A stretch of 40,931 nucleotides of DNA from an uncultured Neomegalonema sp. (GTDB taxonomy: Bacteria > Pseudomonadota > Alphaproteobacteria > Rhodobacterales > Rhodobacteraceae). Position numbers and translations under genes: made by a program. Under the pieces are notes generated by a model. It was given only the letters and a program-made list of their open reading frames with translations, made no database searches and had not been told where the DNA came from. The stretch is taken from contig CALDSD010000011.1 in NCBI GenBank assembly GCA_937911325.1, forward strand, positions 1 through 40,931, written 5' to 3'. Shown piece after piece: positions 7,957 through 16,825 of the stretch (position 1 is its first letter; every line of letters begins with the position of its first letter).

Positions 7957-8913
7957 ATGAGCCACACCTTGTTTCCCCTCCGTCGTCAGCGGCTGCAACG
8001 CAGCGAGTTGGCCGTTCCGGGATCGGATCCCACGATGATCGAAAAGGCGGCTGACAGCGCCGCCGACTACGTGTTCCTCGATCTTGAAGACGCTGTCGCG
8101 CCGCCCGAAAAGGAGAAGGCGCGCAGAAACGTTGTCGCGGCGCTGCAAGAAATCGACTGGGCCGCCAAGGGCAAGACGGTGTCGGTGCGGATCAATGGTC
8201 TGGACACCCATTACATGTACCGCGACGTCGTCGACGTGATGGAGCAGGCGGGAGATCGCGTTCATACGCTCCTCGTGCCGAAAGTCGGAACCGCCGCTGA
8301 CCTCTACATGGTCGAGGCTCTGCTAAACCAGATTGAGCAAGCGAAGGGCTACACGACCAAGGTTGCGACAGAAGCTTTGATCGAAACGGCGCTTGGAATG
8401 GCGAATGTCGAGGACATCGCCCGTTCGGCCACCCTGCCTGGCGCGCGGCTCGAGGCGATGCATTTCGGCGTCGCCGACTTCGCCGCGTCGATGCGAGCGC
8501 GCACGGTGAACATAGGCGGCCTCAACCCCAGCTACCCGGGAGATCAGTGGCACGCGGCGATCGCCCGCATGGTCACCGCCTGCCGCGCCTTCGGGTTGCG
8601 AGCCATCGACGGGCCGTTCGGCGACTTCAAAGATCCGGAAGGTTACCAGGACGGCGCACGTCGGGCCGCCGCTCTGGGATGTGAAGGGAAGTGGGCGATT
8701 CATCCCAGTCAGATCGCCCTCGCCAACGACGTCTTTTCGCCGCCTGCAGCTGAAGTCGAGCGCGCTCGCGCAATCGTCAAGGCGCTGCGTGAAGCCGAGG
8801 CGGCAGGCAAAGGCGCGGCGTCGCTCGACGGTAAGATGATCGACGCGGCGTCCGAGAGAATGGCGGCCAATGTGATCGCGATCGACGACGCCATCCGCGC
8901 GGCGCACGGCTAG
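7957..8913 (+). CDS. mcl: L-malyl-CoA/beta-methylmalyl-CoA lyase
   Basis: A 318-residue CitE-like lyase, the length I associate with Rhodobacter Mcl1. It reversibly cleaves (S)-malyl-CoA to acetyl-CoA and glyoxylate, and related enzymes also act on beta-methylmalyl-CoA. Visible motifs are the N-terminal [20 protein letters not shown] block, [10 protein letters not shown] at 40-49, SVRING at 76-81, LLVPKV, an IETALG block at 142-147 and HFGVADF at 169-175 (the acidic residues expected to hold Mg2+), and WAIHPSQ near the C-terminus. The frame is open further upstream, but the ATG at 7957 gives the family N-terminus and has GGAG six bases before it. It is followed after 17 bases by mtkA, which supplies its substrate. 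Confidence 0.93.
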   Translation: MSHTLFPLRRQRLQRSELAVPGSDPTMIEKAADSAADYVFLDLEDAVAPPEKEKARRNVVAALQEIDWAAKGKTVSVRINGLDTHYMYRDVVDVMEQAGDRVHTLLVPKVGTAADLYMVEALLNQIEQAKGYTTKVATEALIETALGMANVEDIARSATLPGARLEAMHFGVADFAASMRARTVNIGGLNPSYPGDQWHAAIARMVTACRAFGLRAIDGPFGDFKDPEGYQDGARRAAALGCEGKWAIHPSQIALANDVFSPPAAEVERARAIVKALREAEAAGKGAASLDGKMIDAASERMAANVIAIDDAIRAAHG

Positions 8914-8930
8914 AAGGGAGAGGCTCTGTT

Positions 8931-10094
8931 ATGGACATTCATGAGTATCAGGCGAAAGAGATCCTGTCTGGCTTTGGCGTGCCCGTGCCGATGGGCGGCA
9001 TCGCCTACAGCCCCGAACAGGCCGGATACCGCGCGCGCGAAATCGGCGGCGACAAGTGGGTCGTGAAGGCCCAGATCCATTCAGGCGGTCGGGGCGAAGC
9101 TGGCGGCGTCCGGGTGTGTTCAACCGATGATGAACTCTATGACGCTGCGAAAAGCATGCTGGGAAAAGTGCTGTTCACCCGACAGACAGGCGACCGAGGC
9201 AAGCTCTGCACACGTCTCTACGTCGAGGAAGCGTCAGACATTGCGCGCGAAATCTATCTTGGCCTCGTGCTCGATCGCGAGACCGAGCGGATCATGGTTG
9301 TGGCTTCCGCCGAGGGGGGCATGGAGATCGAGGAGCTTTCGCAGGAAAAGCCCGAGAGCATCATCCGCTTCACGATCGATCCCGCAGCCGGGTTGCAGGA
9401 CTTTCAAGCGCGCGAGCTCGGGTTCAAGCTCGGGTTTGGCGCGGAATTGATCGGGAAGGCGCAGAGAATTCTCCGCGGCGCGTATCGCGCGTTTCGCGAT
9501 CTCGACGCCACGATGGTGGAGATCAACCCGCTCGTCGTCACCAAATCGGGCGATCTGGTCGCGCTCGATGCGAAGATGTCCTTCGATGACAACGCGCTCT
9601 TCCGGCGCCCGAGCATTACGGAGTTGCGCGACAAGAGCCAGGAGGACCGCCGAGAGACCTACGCCGAAGATCGCGGGCTCGCTTATGTCGGCCTCGACGG
9701 CGATATCGGCTGCCTGATCAACGGCGCTGGTCTGGCGATGGCGACGCTCGACATGATCAAGCTGTCTGGCGGCGAGCCTGCGAACTTTCTCGATATCGGC
9801 GGCGCCGCCAGCCCGGATCGTGTGCTCCAGGCTTTCAAGGCCGTGCTTATGGACAAAAACGTGAAGGTGGTCCTGGTGAACATCTTCGCGGGCATCAATC
9901 GGTGCGACTGGGTCGCTGAAGGCGTCGTGGCTGCATTCAGAGAACTTGGCCTCGATCTTCCGGTGGTCGTCCGGCTGTCGGGCACGAATGTCGACGAAGG
10001 CCGCCGCATCATCGCGGAATCCGGCCTGCCGATTATCACAGCGGAAACGCTGGCCGAGGCCGCCGAGCGCGCGGTCGCCGCGCGGCCAGTTTGA
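8931..10094 (+). CDS. mtkA: Malate-CoA ligase (malate thiokinase), beta subunit
   Basis: A 387-residue ATP-grasp subunit related to succinyl-CoA synthetase beta. With MtkB it converts malate, CoA and ATP to malyl-CoA. Features in order: [12 protein letters not shown] start, ATP-grasp core with [20 protein letters not shown] and [16 protein letters not shown] metal/nucleotide segments, then the C-terminal CoA-ligase domain ([51 protein letters not shown]). I call it MtkA rather than SucC because several stretches ([26 protein letters not shown]) agree with methylotroph MtkA as I remember it, and because mcl adjoins. GGGAGAGG precedes the ATG. mtkB follows after 24 bases. Confidence 0.9.
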   Translation: MDIHEYQAKEILSGFGVPVPMGGIAYSPEQAGYRAREIGGDKWVVKAQIHSGGRGEAGGVRVCSTDDELYDAAKSMLGKVLFTRQTGDRGKLCTRLYVEEASDIAREIYLGLVLDRETERIMVVASAEGGMEIEELSQEKPESIIRFTIDPAAGLQDFQARELGFKLGFGAELIGKAQRILRGAYRAFRDLDATMVEINPLVVTKSGDLVALDAKMSFDDNALFRRPSITELRDKSQEDRRETYAEDRGLAYVGLDGDIGCLINGAGLAMATLDMIKLSGGEPANFLDIGGAASPDRVLQAFKAVLMDKNVKVVLVNIFAGINRCDWVAEGVVAAFRELGLDLPVVVRLSGTNVDEGRRIIAESGLPIITAETLAEAAERAVAARPV

Positions 10095-10118
10095 GACGAT
10101 CAGAGCGAGGAAGGCAAA

Positions 10119-11003
10119 ATGGCGATCATCACGAACGAAATGGTCCCTACGATCGTGCAAGGCATGTCAGGGCGCATCGCACAATTCCACGCCGCGGACA
10201 TGATCCGCTACGGCACCAATCTGGTTGGCGGCGTCACCCCGGGCAAAGGCGGCGATACGATTCTCGATCGGCCCATGTTCGACACTGTGCGTGAGGCGGT
10301 CGAGGCGACTGGCGCGAAAGCCTCGCTCGTCTTTGTTCCCCCGCCCTTCGCAGCCGACGCGATCATGGAAGCGGCGGATTCCGGCATAGAAGTCGCCGTT
10401 TGCGTGACGGACGGGATCCCGGCGCAGGACATGATGCGCGTCAAACGCTACCTGCGCCGCTACAAGGCTGATCGTCGAATGCGGCTGATCGGTCCCAATT
10501 GCGCCGGGGTCATCAGCCCGGGCCGGAGCTTCATGGGGATCATGCCGCCGCACATCTTCGCGCAGGGTTCGGTCGGGATCGTTGGCCGCTCGGGCACGCT
10601 GGGGTACGAGGCCGCCAGTCAGCTCCAGTCGCTCGGCTACGGGGTCAGCACCTCGGTCGGGATCGGCGGCGACCCGATCAACGGATCGAGCTTCAAGGAC
10701 ATCCTCGAACTGTTTGAAAACGACCCCGAGACCGAGGTCGTCATGATGATCGGCGAGATCGGCGGTCCGCAGGAGGCGGAGGCGGCTAAGTTTGCGCGAG
10801 AGCACATGACCAAGCCTGTTTGCGCTTATGTGGCGGGGCTGGCTGCGCCAAAAGGCCGAAAGATGGGCCATGCAGGCGCGATCGTATCCGCCTTCGGCGA
10901 GTCCGCGGCGGAGAAGGTCGAGATTCTGGAAGACTGCGGGATCCGCGTTGCTCCGAACCCATCGAGCATGGGGCAAACCATCGCAAGCATGATGGCCAGT
11001 TAA
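10119..11003 (+). CDS. mtkB: Malate-CoA ligase (malate thiokinase), alpha subunit
   Basis: A 294-residue partner of MtkA, homologous to succinyl-CoA synthetase alpha. An N-terminal CoA-binding Rossmann domain (VQGMSGRIAQFHAADMIRYG, VGGVTPGKGG) is followed by GPNCAGVISPG, SRSGTLGYEA-like GRSGTLGYEA and the ligase domain with GIGGDPINGSSF. The histidine phosphorylated during catalysis lies in MGHAGAI at about residue 250. A purine-rich GAGGAAGG precedes the start. The three enzyme genes are tightly spaced and most likely one transcript. There is no ppc, glyA, hpr or sga gene of the serine cycle in this window, so the set may serve the cycle together with genes elsewhere, or some other glyoxylate/malate need. 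Confidence 0.9.
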   Translation: MAIITNEMVPTIVQGMSGRIAQFHAADMIRYGTNLVGGVTPGKGGDTILDRPMFDTVREAVEATGAKASLVFVPPPFAADAIMEAADSGIEVAVCVTDGIPAQDMMRVKRYLRRYKADRRMRLIGPNCAGVISPGRSFMGIMPPHIFAQGSVGIVGRSGTLGYEAASQLQSLGYGVSTSVGIGGDPINGSSFKDILELFENDPETEVVMMIGEIGGPQEAEAAKFAREHMTKPVCAYVAGLAAPKGRKMGHAGAIVSAFGESAAEKVEILEDCGIRVAPNPSSMGQTIASMMAS

Positions 11004-11094
11004 ACGGGCTTTCGATTGTCCGGCATTGCGCCGCCGGTCGTCCGGACAGCACGTGCCGCCGAGGGGGCAAGGGCAGCAGGCAACGGACAGGAGG

Positions 11095-11120
11095 CAGGGC
11101 GCCGACCAAAGCGCGCCCTG
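11095..11120. terminator. Possible terminator hairpin after mtkB
   Basis: CAGGGCGC and GCGCCCTG form an 8-bp perfect stem with a 10-base loop, between the convergent mtkB and DMT transporter genes. No T run follows, so intrinsic termination is uncertain. A second dyad, TGTCCGG/CCGGACA, lies just before it at about 11017-11047. Confidence 0.3.
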
Positions 11121-11220
11121 TCGTGGCGGGCCATTTGAGGTTGCGCCGCCGCGACCGTCGGTTCGCCCATGCCTGCGCTCCCGGTTTCAGCGGAACTGGC
11201 TGGCGACGTCAGTTTGCAAT

Positions 11221-12264
11221 TCACCTCAAGTTCCGATTGAGGTTAGCGCGCGGCAACCGCTTCTCCTGGCGCTCGCGCCAAGCCACATACCCTCCCGACG
11301 CGGCGATCACGGCCATGCCGGCGAGCGTGAGCGCATTCGGAAACCCGCCGAAAAAGTAAAAGCCCCAAAACGTCGCGAAGATCAGATAGGAATAGTCAAA
11401 CGGCGCAAGCCAGCTCGCTTCGGCTGACTGATAGGCCTTCGCCAGACCGATATTCGCGGCGAGGTTGAGACAAGAACACACGGCGATGAGGCCCAGCGTC
11501 GCGAACTCCAAGGGGCGCCATCCGGTGAAGAGGTAGGGCCAGGTCTCCGAGTATGGCGTGGGAACGATCGAAAGCAGGATCACGCCGGAGCCGCCAACGA
11601 ACAAGAACGCGAGTGCGACGCCGAACGCGAGGACGACCGGCGACTCGTCCCGGCACAACGAACGCGTCGTCAAGATGGTGCAAGCATAGCAAACCGCCGC
11701 GCCTACCGGCATCAGCGCGACGGGCGAAAAGTCGTCTGCCGCCGGTTGCAGGATCATCAGCGCGCCGGCAAAGCCGGCGACGATAGCGGTTATGCGGCGC
11801 GGGCCGACGGGCTCGCGCAGAAGCACGTAGGACAGAACTGCGATGAAAAGCGGAAAGACGTAAAGACCGGCCGCGATTTTGGCGAGCGACAGATACGGTA
11901 TTCCGCCGAACAGAAGCAGCATCGAGCCGACCAGCAGAAAGCTCCGCAAAGCGACCGCCCACATCCGACGTGCGCGTGGTTGATCACGTCCCCAAAGGAC
12001 GCGGCTGAGCACGAGGAGAAGACCGAGGTTCATGCTCGAGCGGAGAAGCTGAAAAGCCCAGAGTGAAACGGAATCGCTCGTGAACTTCACAAGCGCATCC
12101 TGCAGCCCTAGCAGACCGAGCGATCCGACCATGAGAACGGCCGCGAGCGCAGGATTGTCGCGACCGCCTCCGCTCAGAAAGCCGCGGGGCGCGGTGTCGG
12201 CGTCGGGGGCGTCAGTGGCGAGCGGGGTTGGCTCGCTGCGTTCCGGTCGCAAGGCGCACTCCAA
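11221..12264 (-). CDS. EamA/DMT-family transporter
   Basis: A 347-residue integral membrane protein with about ten hydrophobic helices in two EamA halves (first from about residue 40, second from about 185). This is the drug/metabolite exporter pattern, as in RhaT/YdcZ-type and S-adenosylmethionine or amino-acid metabolite exporters. The first ~38 residues are proline/alanine/acid-rich and probably disordered. The frame offers TTG at 12264 or another TTG at 12252 as start, with no in-frame ATG nearby, so the N-terminus is uncertain. It is divergent from the LysR regulator at 12533 across a 268-bp gap, a common regulator/exporter pair. The substrate is unknown. Confidence 0.85.
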   Translation of the reverse strand: MECALRPERSEPTPLATDAPDADTAPRGFLSGGGRDNPALAAVLMVGSLGLLGLQDALVKFTSDSVSLWAFQLLRSSMNLGLLLVLSRVLWGRDQPRARRMWAVALRSFLLVGSMLLLFGGIPYLSLAKIAAGLYVFPLFIAVLSYVLLREPVGPRRITAIVAGFAGALMILQPAADDFSPVALMPVGAAVCYACTILTTRSLCRDESPVVLAFGVALAFLFVGGSGVILLSIVPTPYSETWPYLFTGWRPLEFATLGLIAVCSCLNLAANIGLAKAYQSAEASWLAPFDYSYLIFATFWGFYFFGGFPNALTLAGMAVIAASGGYVAWRERQEKRLPRANLNRNLR

Positions 12265-12532
12265 GCTGCAGCATCAAGAGATCGCCCATTCAAATCATAA
12301 AACCCCTCCCCGTCGAATGCTGATCAGCCACCCGCGTATGGCGCGCGCTCCTTTCGGCGGCCGTTCAAAAGCGTTCGTTCGTGTCTGTCCGGATGGGTGC
12401 GTCAGCAGAAGTTTCGTAGAAGCAGGGGGGCGGTTTCCGATTGGAATGGCATGGGCCTAGAACCCAAGACCGCGCCGAGAGAGATCGCGGTCAGCGGTTG
12501 CAGGCCGCAGTTGCGATGCGTAAGAAAAGGTT

Positions 12533-13669
12533 ATGGAAAATCTTCGCAAGCGACTGCCGCCGCCCAACGCGCTTATCGCTTTCGAAGCCGTCGCCCGACA
12601 CGGCAGTTTTACGGAAGCCGCGCGTGAGCTCAATGTGACGCGCGTCGCAGCGAGCAGTCACGTCAAGAACCTCGAAAGTCACATCGGCGTCGCCTTGTTC
12701 CAACGCCAACATCGCACGATACGACTGACGCCGGCGGGGGAGGCCCTCGCCCAGAGCGTCTCGGACTCGTTCGCTTCGGTGATCAAGACCGTCGAGGCGA
12801 TCCAGGCGCGAGGAGGAGAGAACCGGCTGACCGTCGCGGCCAGCCCGAGCATGGCGACCAATTGGCTTATGCCGCGGATCGCGGGGTTTCGTCAGCGCTG
12901 TCCCGACGTTGAGATTCGCTTCTTCATCTCCGAGGAGTATGTCGACCTCGCCGCGGAGGGGATCGACGTCGGCATCCGGTATGGGGACGGCGATTGGCGG
13001 GAGACCGAAGCCGAAAGGCTGACCCAAGTGGCGCTTTCGCCAGTGTGCAGTCCGGCCTATTACCAAAGCCGAGACCAACTGACGGAAGCGAGCCAGTTGG
13101 CCGATGAACAGCTCTTGCATCTCACCGGGTCTTACGAGCCGGAAATGACGTGGCAAAGCTGGTTTCGGCATCACGGAATAAGCGTCGCGCACCCTTTGCC
13201 CGGTCTCTTCTTCGACGACCATCACAGCCTCGTGCAGGCCGCGCTCCAGGGGCAAGGCGTCGCACTCCTGGGATGGCCGGCGGTGTCGCTTCAACTGCGA
13301 GAGCGCAGCCTCATTCGGCCGATCGAAATCGAACCGACGCATCACAAGTTCATCTGGCTTGTATGGCCGGCGAACCAGGCTCGAACCGGCGTCTTACATA
13401 CATTCAGCGGCTGGGTGCGCGAAGAGATGTCGGCTTGCGAGCCCGGAGGCCCAGCATTCCGACCGGGCCACGGTCGCTTAACAACCCTCCGCGGGATTGC
13501 GCGGAGGGTTGCGCGGCCTGAGCGTCCCGGGAGTAAGGCGCTCAGGCGGAGTCGTCGCGCCACAGAAACGGTGGCGACTCGGCCCCGCCGAAACTGTTCA
13601 GCGGAACGTGAGTGCGGCCCTTCACATAGTCAGCCGCGCCGTCGATGTAGTTCAGGTGCGCCGGCATGA
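12533..13669 (+). CDS. LysR-family regulator (GcvA-like) with abnormal 3' extension
   Basis: The first ~300 residues are an ordinary GcvA-type LysR protein: winged helix with PPPNALIAFEAVARHGSFTEAA, VTRVAASSHVKNLE and LFQR, then the effector domain (LTVAASPSMATNWLMPRI, GIDVGIRYGDGDW, GQGVALLGWP). The effector domain should end around SGWVREEM (about 13430). The open frame instead continues for ~75 arginine/proline-rich residues, through a perfect terminator hairpin (13482-13511) and 128 bp into the convergent binding-protein gene. A TAA at 13479-13481, just before the hairpin, is out of frame by one base. A one-base indel late in the gene would restore a normal stop. The tail is therefore probably a recent frameshift or a sequence error. 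Likely target: the divergent DMT exporter. Confidence 0.85.
   Translation: MENLRKRLPPPNALIAFEAVARHGSFTEAARELNVTRVAASSHVKNLESHIGVALFQRQHRTIRLTPAGEALAQSVSDSFASVIKTVEAIQARGGENRLTVAASPSMATNWLMPRIAGFRQRCPDVEIRFFISEEYVDLAAEGIDVGIRYGDGDWRETEAERLTQVALSPVCSPAYYQSRDQLTEASQLADEQLLHLTGSYEPEMTWQSWFRHHGISVAHPLPGLFFDDHHSLVQAALQGQGVALLGWPAVSLQLRERSLIRPIEIEPTHHKFIWLVWPANQARTGVLHTFSGWVREEMSACEPGGPAFRPGHGRLTTLRGIARRVARPERPGSKALRRSRRATETVATRPRRNCSAERECGPSHSQPRRRCSSGAPA
13482..13511. terminator. Perfect terminator hairpin between convergent genes
   Basis: CAACCCTCCGCG, six-base loop, CGCGGAGGGTTG: a 12-bp perfect GC-rich stem between the expected end of the LysR gene and the end of the convergent solute-binding protein gene. 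There is an AA just before and TT within the distal arm but no long T run, so it may act in both directions with help. It currently lies inside the extended LysR reading frame. Confidence 0.65.
13516..13547. terminator. Second hairpin at the 3' end of the binding-protein gene
   Basis: GCCTGAGCG and CGCTCAGGC form a 9-bp perfect stem around a 14-base loop. The right arm overlaps the last codons and stop of the minus-strand binding-protein gene. Together with 13482-13511 it makes a double-hairpin junction. Confidence 0.4.
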
Positions 13670-15179
13670 TCGAACCGCCGGTTTCGTGGATGAGCGTCTG
13701 CGCGTCGCAGTACATCTGCTTGCGCTTCGCCGGGTCGGTGACTGCGAGAACGTCCTTCAGGATCTGGTCGAACTGTTCATTCTTCCAATAGGATTCGTTC
13801 CATTTCGCCTGACTGTGATACGCGAGCGAGAGCATAATATTCGCCGTTGGACGCGGGTTCCATCTCACGACGCAGAACGGCACGACTTTCCAGATCGCGC
13901 TCCAGTAGCCGTCAGGCGTGACCTTCTCGACCGACACGTTCATCCCGATCTTGGCGGCTTCGCGCTGTGTCATGGTGGCCATCTCCACCACGCCGGGTCC
14001 GACTTCGGCGGCGGTGATCGGAACCTCGCTGTTCCCGATGCCCGACTTCTCGAAGTGCCACTTGGCCTTGTCGAGATCGAGCTCGCGTTGAGGAATGTCC
14101 GGACAATGGTCGAAATACGCGGGCCCGATCGGCTGATCGTTCCCCAGCCGGGCCTGTCCTTTCAAGACGCCCCGAACCATGCGCTCCCGGTCCTGCAGGT
14201 GCTGCAACGCCTTGATCAGATGCCCGTTGTTCGAGGGTGCGATGTCGACGCGCCCGGCGATGTTGACATAGGCGCCGGACTCAAGCGTCCACAGACCTTT
14301 TCCGGTGGCGTTGGCCACGGCGTCGATCGCTTTTGGCGGAACGTTGCTCATGGCGTCGATGTCGCCGTTCAGGAACGCGTTGAGGCGTGCGACAGGATCT
14401 GCGATCGCGAAATGCTCGATCTCGTCCAGATAGGCGCCGTCATCCCAGTAATTCTCGTTCCGAACGCCGACAGCGCGAATGCCGGGCGCGAACTCCTTCA
14501 CCTTGTAAGGCCCGGTCCCGATCGTGGTTGAGGAGAAGTCCGTGTATCCGTCCGGAATGATCTTGAATTGGAAGGTGCCCAGCGCGATCGGCAGATCCGA
14601 GTTCGGCGAGGACAGGATCGCCTTGACCTCGTAGTCGTTCACTTTTTTCCACTCGGTGACCATGTTCACGAGCGTGGCCCCGGTCGAGACGGTGTCCGGC
14701 CCGATATGCCGGTTCATCGAATAGATGACGTCGTCGGCGGTCAGGGTCTTGCCGTTATGGAATTCGACGCCCCTGCGGATCTTGAAGGTCCACTCGGTCG
14801 CGTCCGCATTCGAGAGCACCTCTTCGGCGAGCTCTGGTTCGTAGGAGAGGTCGTCCTTCAGTCGCGTGAGCGAGCCATAGAACATGCGTCCGCGGAAGTA
14901 GTCGACTGTCGCCTTGTAGTTGGCCGGGTCGAGCTGATCGTCGGGTCCGTGAACGTCCACGGCCATGATGAGCTTGCCGCCGCGTTTGGGGGTGTTCGCC
15001 CAAGCCGTCGTCGCGCTTCCAAAGATGCTTGTCGCCGTCGCGGCGCTCAGCCCGGCGGCGGTCATCCAACCCAGCGCCTCGCGTCGTGTCGCGCCCTTCT
15101 TGACCATCTCCAGCACCCGGTCGCGGTCGGTCGAATGCAGCGTTTCGTACGTGATCTTCTCTGGCTTCAGGATCTTCAT
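13542..15179 (-). CDS. ABC transporter solute-binding protein, peptide/nickel (DppA/OppA) family, Tat-exported
   Basis: A 545-residue family-5 solute-binding protein. The N-terminus has an unusually long n-region (31 residues) before a twin-arginine motif (TRREALGWM), a hydrophobic stretch, and a cut near residue 62 (TTAWA). Mature features typical of the family are GGKLIMAVD, DYFRGRMFYGSLTR, EPELAEEV, WTFKIRRGVEFHNGKTLTADDV, GTGPYKV and FLNGDIDAM. It would deliver a ligand (peptide, opine, betaine-like or other) to inner-membrane permeases, but no cognate permease or ATPase gene lies in the window. GGGAGGTGAACC precedes the ATG at 15179. It ends 80 bp after the MttB-like gene in the same direction, so co-expression is likely. 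Confidence 0.9.
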   Translation of the reverse strand: MKILKPEKITYETLHSTDRDRVLEMVKKGATRREALGWMTAAGLSAATATSIFGSATTAWANTPKRGGKLIMAVDVHGPDDQLDPANYKATVDYFRGRMFYGSLTRLKDDLSYEPELAEEVLSNADATEWTFKIRRGVEFHNGKTLTADDVIYSMNRHIGPDTVSTGATLVNMVTEWKKVNDYEVKAILSSPNSDLPIALGTFQFKIIPDGYTDFSSTTIGTGPYKVKEFAPGIRAVGVRNENYWDDGAYLDEIEHFAIADPVARLNAFLNGDIDAMSNVPPKAIDAVANATGKGLWTLESGAYVNIAGRVDIAPSNNGHLIKALQHLQDRERMVRGVLKGQARLGNDQPIGPAYFDHCPDIPQRELDLDKAKWHFEKSGIGNSEVPITAAEVGPGVVEMATMTQREAAKIGMNVSVEKVTPDGYWSAIWKVVPFCVVRWNPRPTANIMLSLAYHSQAKWNESYWKNEQFDQILKDVLAVTDPAKRKQMYCDAQTLIHETGGSIMPAHLNYIDGAADYVKGRTHVPLNSFGGAESPPFLWRDDSA

Positions 15180-15259
15180 GGTTCACCTCCCTTGGTTTGA
15201 GACATCCTGCGAATGGCGGTCTACCCTTGTGTCGTTGCGTGCTTTTGCGGGCGCTCTCG

Positions 15260-16825
15260 TCAGGTTTCGATATCGGGCAGTTCGTGATTGCGGCGCTCGA
15301 TATAGGCGCGGAGTTCTGCGTCGATCGCCGGGTCGGTCGGCGGCGGCTCATATGCCTCCAGCGCCGCGCGGGCGAGCTTCAGGGCTTTGTGGGTGACGTC
15401 CTGCGAGCCGGCGTCTCGCCAGGCCTCGTAGTTTCCGCCCGTGTCGATCATGGGTTGGACGAAGATTTCCTTGTAATGCCGCAGCGTGTGGCTGCTGCTG
15501 AAGAAGTCGCCGCCTGGCTTTGTCTGACTGATCGCCTCGAAGGCCAGCGCCTCGTCTGTGACGTCGATCCCCTGCGCAAAGTCCTGGAGGATCGCCAGCT
15601 GATCCAGATCGATGATGAATTGCGCAAAGCTCGCCGCCATCGAGCTTTCGAGCCAACCTGCGGAGTGGATGATGTAGTTGGCCTGCGCCTGTATCGCCGG
15701 CAGCATCGTCATGACGTTCTGCGCGCCGGCTGTCGCGTCCGAGAGCATCGCCCCGTTGCGACCGCCCCCAACGCGCATCGGCAATTTGTATCGGCGCGCG
15801 AGTTGCCCGATCACATAGGTCATCCGCGCCACTTCGCTTGTGCCGTACTGAGGCGCGCCGCTCTTCATCGAGGCTGTCGCCAGCGAAACGCCGTAGATGA
15901 CAGGGGTTCCCGGGCGCACAAGCTGTGCGAGGGCGATGCCCGCAATCGCTTCTGCGTTGAGTTGAGCCAGCGCGCCGGCCATGGTGACGGGCGTGTTGGC
16001 GCCTTGCATCACAAACGGCGTAATGATCAGGGCCTGACCATTGGCGGCGTAGAACCGAAGCTGCGCGAGCATGGTTGCGTCCCACAAAAGGGGGGACGCG
16101 GCGGTGACGAGAGACAGCAGAACGACGTTCTTTTCAACGACGTCACGTCCGAAAACGATCTCGCACATCCGCAACGAGTCTTGCGCTCGACCGCCGCCTC
16201 TCGGGTCGCCGAGGAAAGGCTTATCCGAGTAGGTCAGATGTCCGTAGATGACTTCGAGGTGGCGGCGCGTCGCCGCGATGTCCATCGGCTCGCAGATCTG
16301 AGCGCCGCCGTGGTTCAGGCTGGAGGCCATCTGCGTGAGCTTCAAGAAGTCGTGGAAATCAGCGAGGCGGGCTTCGCGTCGCACGCCATCGAGGTCCCAG
16401 ACGTTTGGCGACGCGAACACCGGCGCAAACACCATATGGTTCTTGCCGAACGTGACCGAACGCGCCGGGTTGCGCGCGTGCTGAACAAACGTCTCCGGCG
16501 CCTTGGCCACGAGGTCCAGAGCAAGGTTGCGATCGATCTTGACGTTGTCGCCGTCGACCTGTGCGCCAGCCTGCGCCCAAAGCGCGAGCGTCTCAGGATC
16601 ATTGCGGAAATCGATGCCGACGGTTTCCAGCAGTCGCATCGATGTTTCGTGAATGGCCTCGACGCCGCCCTCGTCGAGGATGTCGTAGGGCGGCAGGCGC
16701 GAGACGAACGGGTCGGCCAGTCCGCCCTTCAAGCCGCCCCAGGGGCTTGCGCCTGACGCGCCGCCATCCGAGTTTGCGCCATCGGGACGACGCGCTCGTC
16801 TGCCACCTGTTCTAGAGCGTCTCAT
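15260..16825 (-). CDS. Non-pyrrolysine MttB-like (trimethylamine methyltransferase family) protein
   Basis: A 521-residue member of the MttB superfamily. Known relatives transfer a methyl group from trimethylamine (pyrrolysine enzyme) or from glycine betaine, proline betaine or carnitine (non-Pyl enzymes such as MtgB, MtpB, MtcB) to a corrinoid protein. The frame has no internal TAG, so this is a non-Pyl member. I chose ATG 16825 with GGTGAG upstream; the open frame runs further but without similarity. After a basic, glycine-rich ~35-residue start, the TIM-barrel region shows ETSMRLLETVGIDF, PNVWDLDGVRREA, SSLNHGGAQICEP, SPLLWDATML and RVGGGRNGAML. No corrinoid protein, RamA-type activase or cobalamin gene is visible nearby. 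In aerobic alphaproteobacteria such homologues are common and mostly unassigned. Confidence 0.85.
   Translation of the reverse strand: MRRSRTGGRRARRPDGANSDGGASGASPWGGLKGGLADPFVSRLPPYDILDEGGVEAIHETSMRLLETVGIDFRNDPETLALWAQAGAQVDGDNVKIDRNLALDLVAKAPETFVQHARNPARSVTFGKNHMVFAPVFASPNVWDLDGVRREARLADFHDFLKLTQMASSLNHGGAQICEPMDIAATRRHLEVIYGHLTYSDKPFLGDPRGGGRAQDSLRMCEIVFGRDVVEKNVVLLSLVTAASPLLWDATMLAQLRFYAANGQALIITPFVMQGANTPVTMAGALAQLNAEAIAGIALAQLVRPGTPVIYGVSLATASMKSGAPQYGTSEVARMTYVIGQLARRYKLPMRVGGGRNGAMLSDATAGAQNVMTMLPAIQAQANYIIHSAGWLESSMAASFAQFIIDLDQLAILQDFAQGIDVTDEALAFEAISQTKPGGDFFSSSHTLRHYKEIFVQPMIDTGGNYEAWRDAGSQDVTHKALKLARAALEAYEPPPTDPAIDAELRAYIERRNHELPDIET

Noticed and set aside
8931-11003. Reading the ligase pair as succinyl-CoA synthetase (sucCD)
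   Set aside because: Adjacency to malyl-CoA lyase and several sequence blocks recalled from methylotroph MtkAB favour malate-CoA ligase; an enzyme assay would settle it.
13497-14531. Long plus-strand open frame of 344 codons
   Set aside because: It lies wholly over the convergent LysR tail and the solute-binding protein gene; the minus-strand product has clear family motifs, whereas this one is arginine/histidine-rich without domains.
15197-16756. Plus-strand open frame of 519 codons
   Set aside because: Antisense to the MttB-like gene; the length is an effect of GC-rich codon use, and the product shows no recognisable motif.
15260-16825. Pyrrolysine-containing trimethylamine methyltransferase
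   Set aside because: The reading frame is open throughout without an internal amber codon, and no pyl genes are visible.
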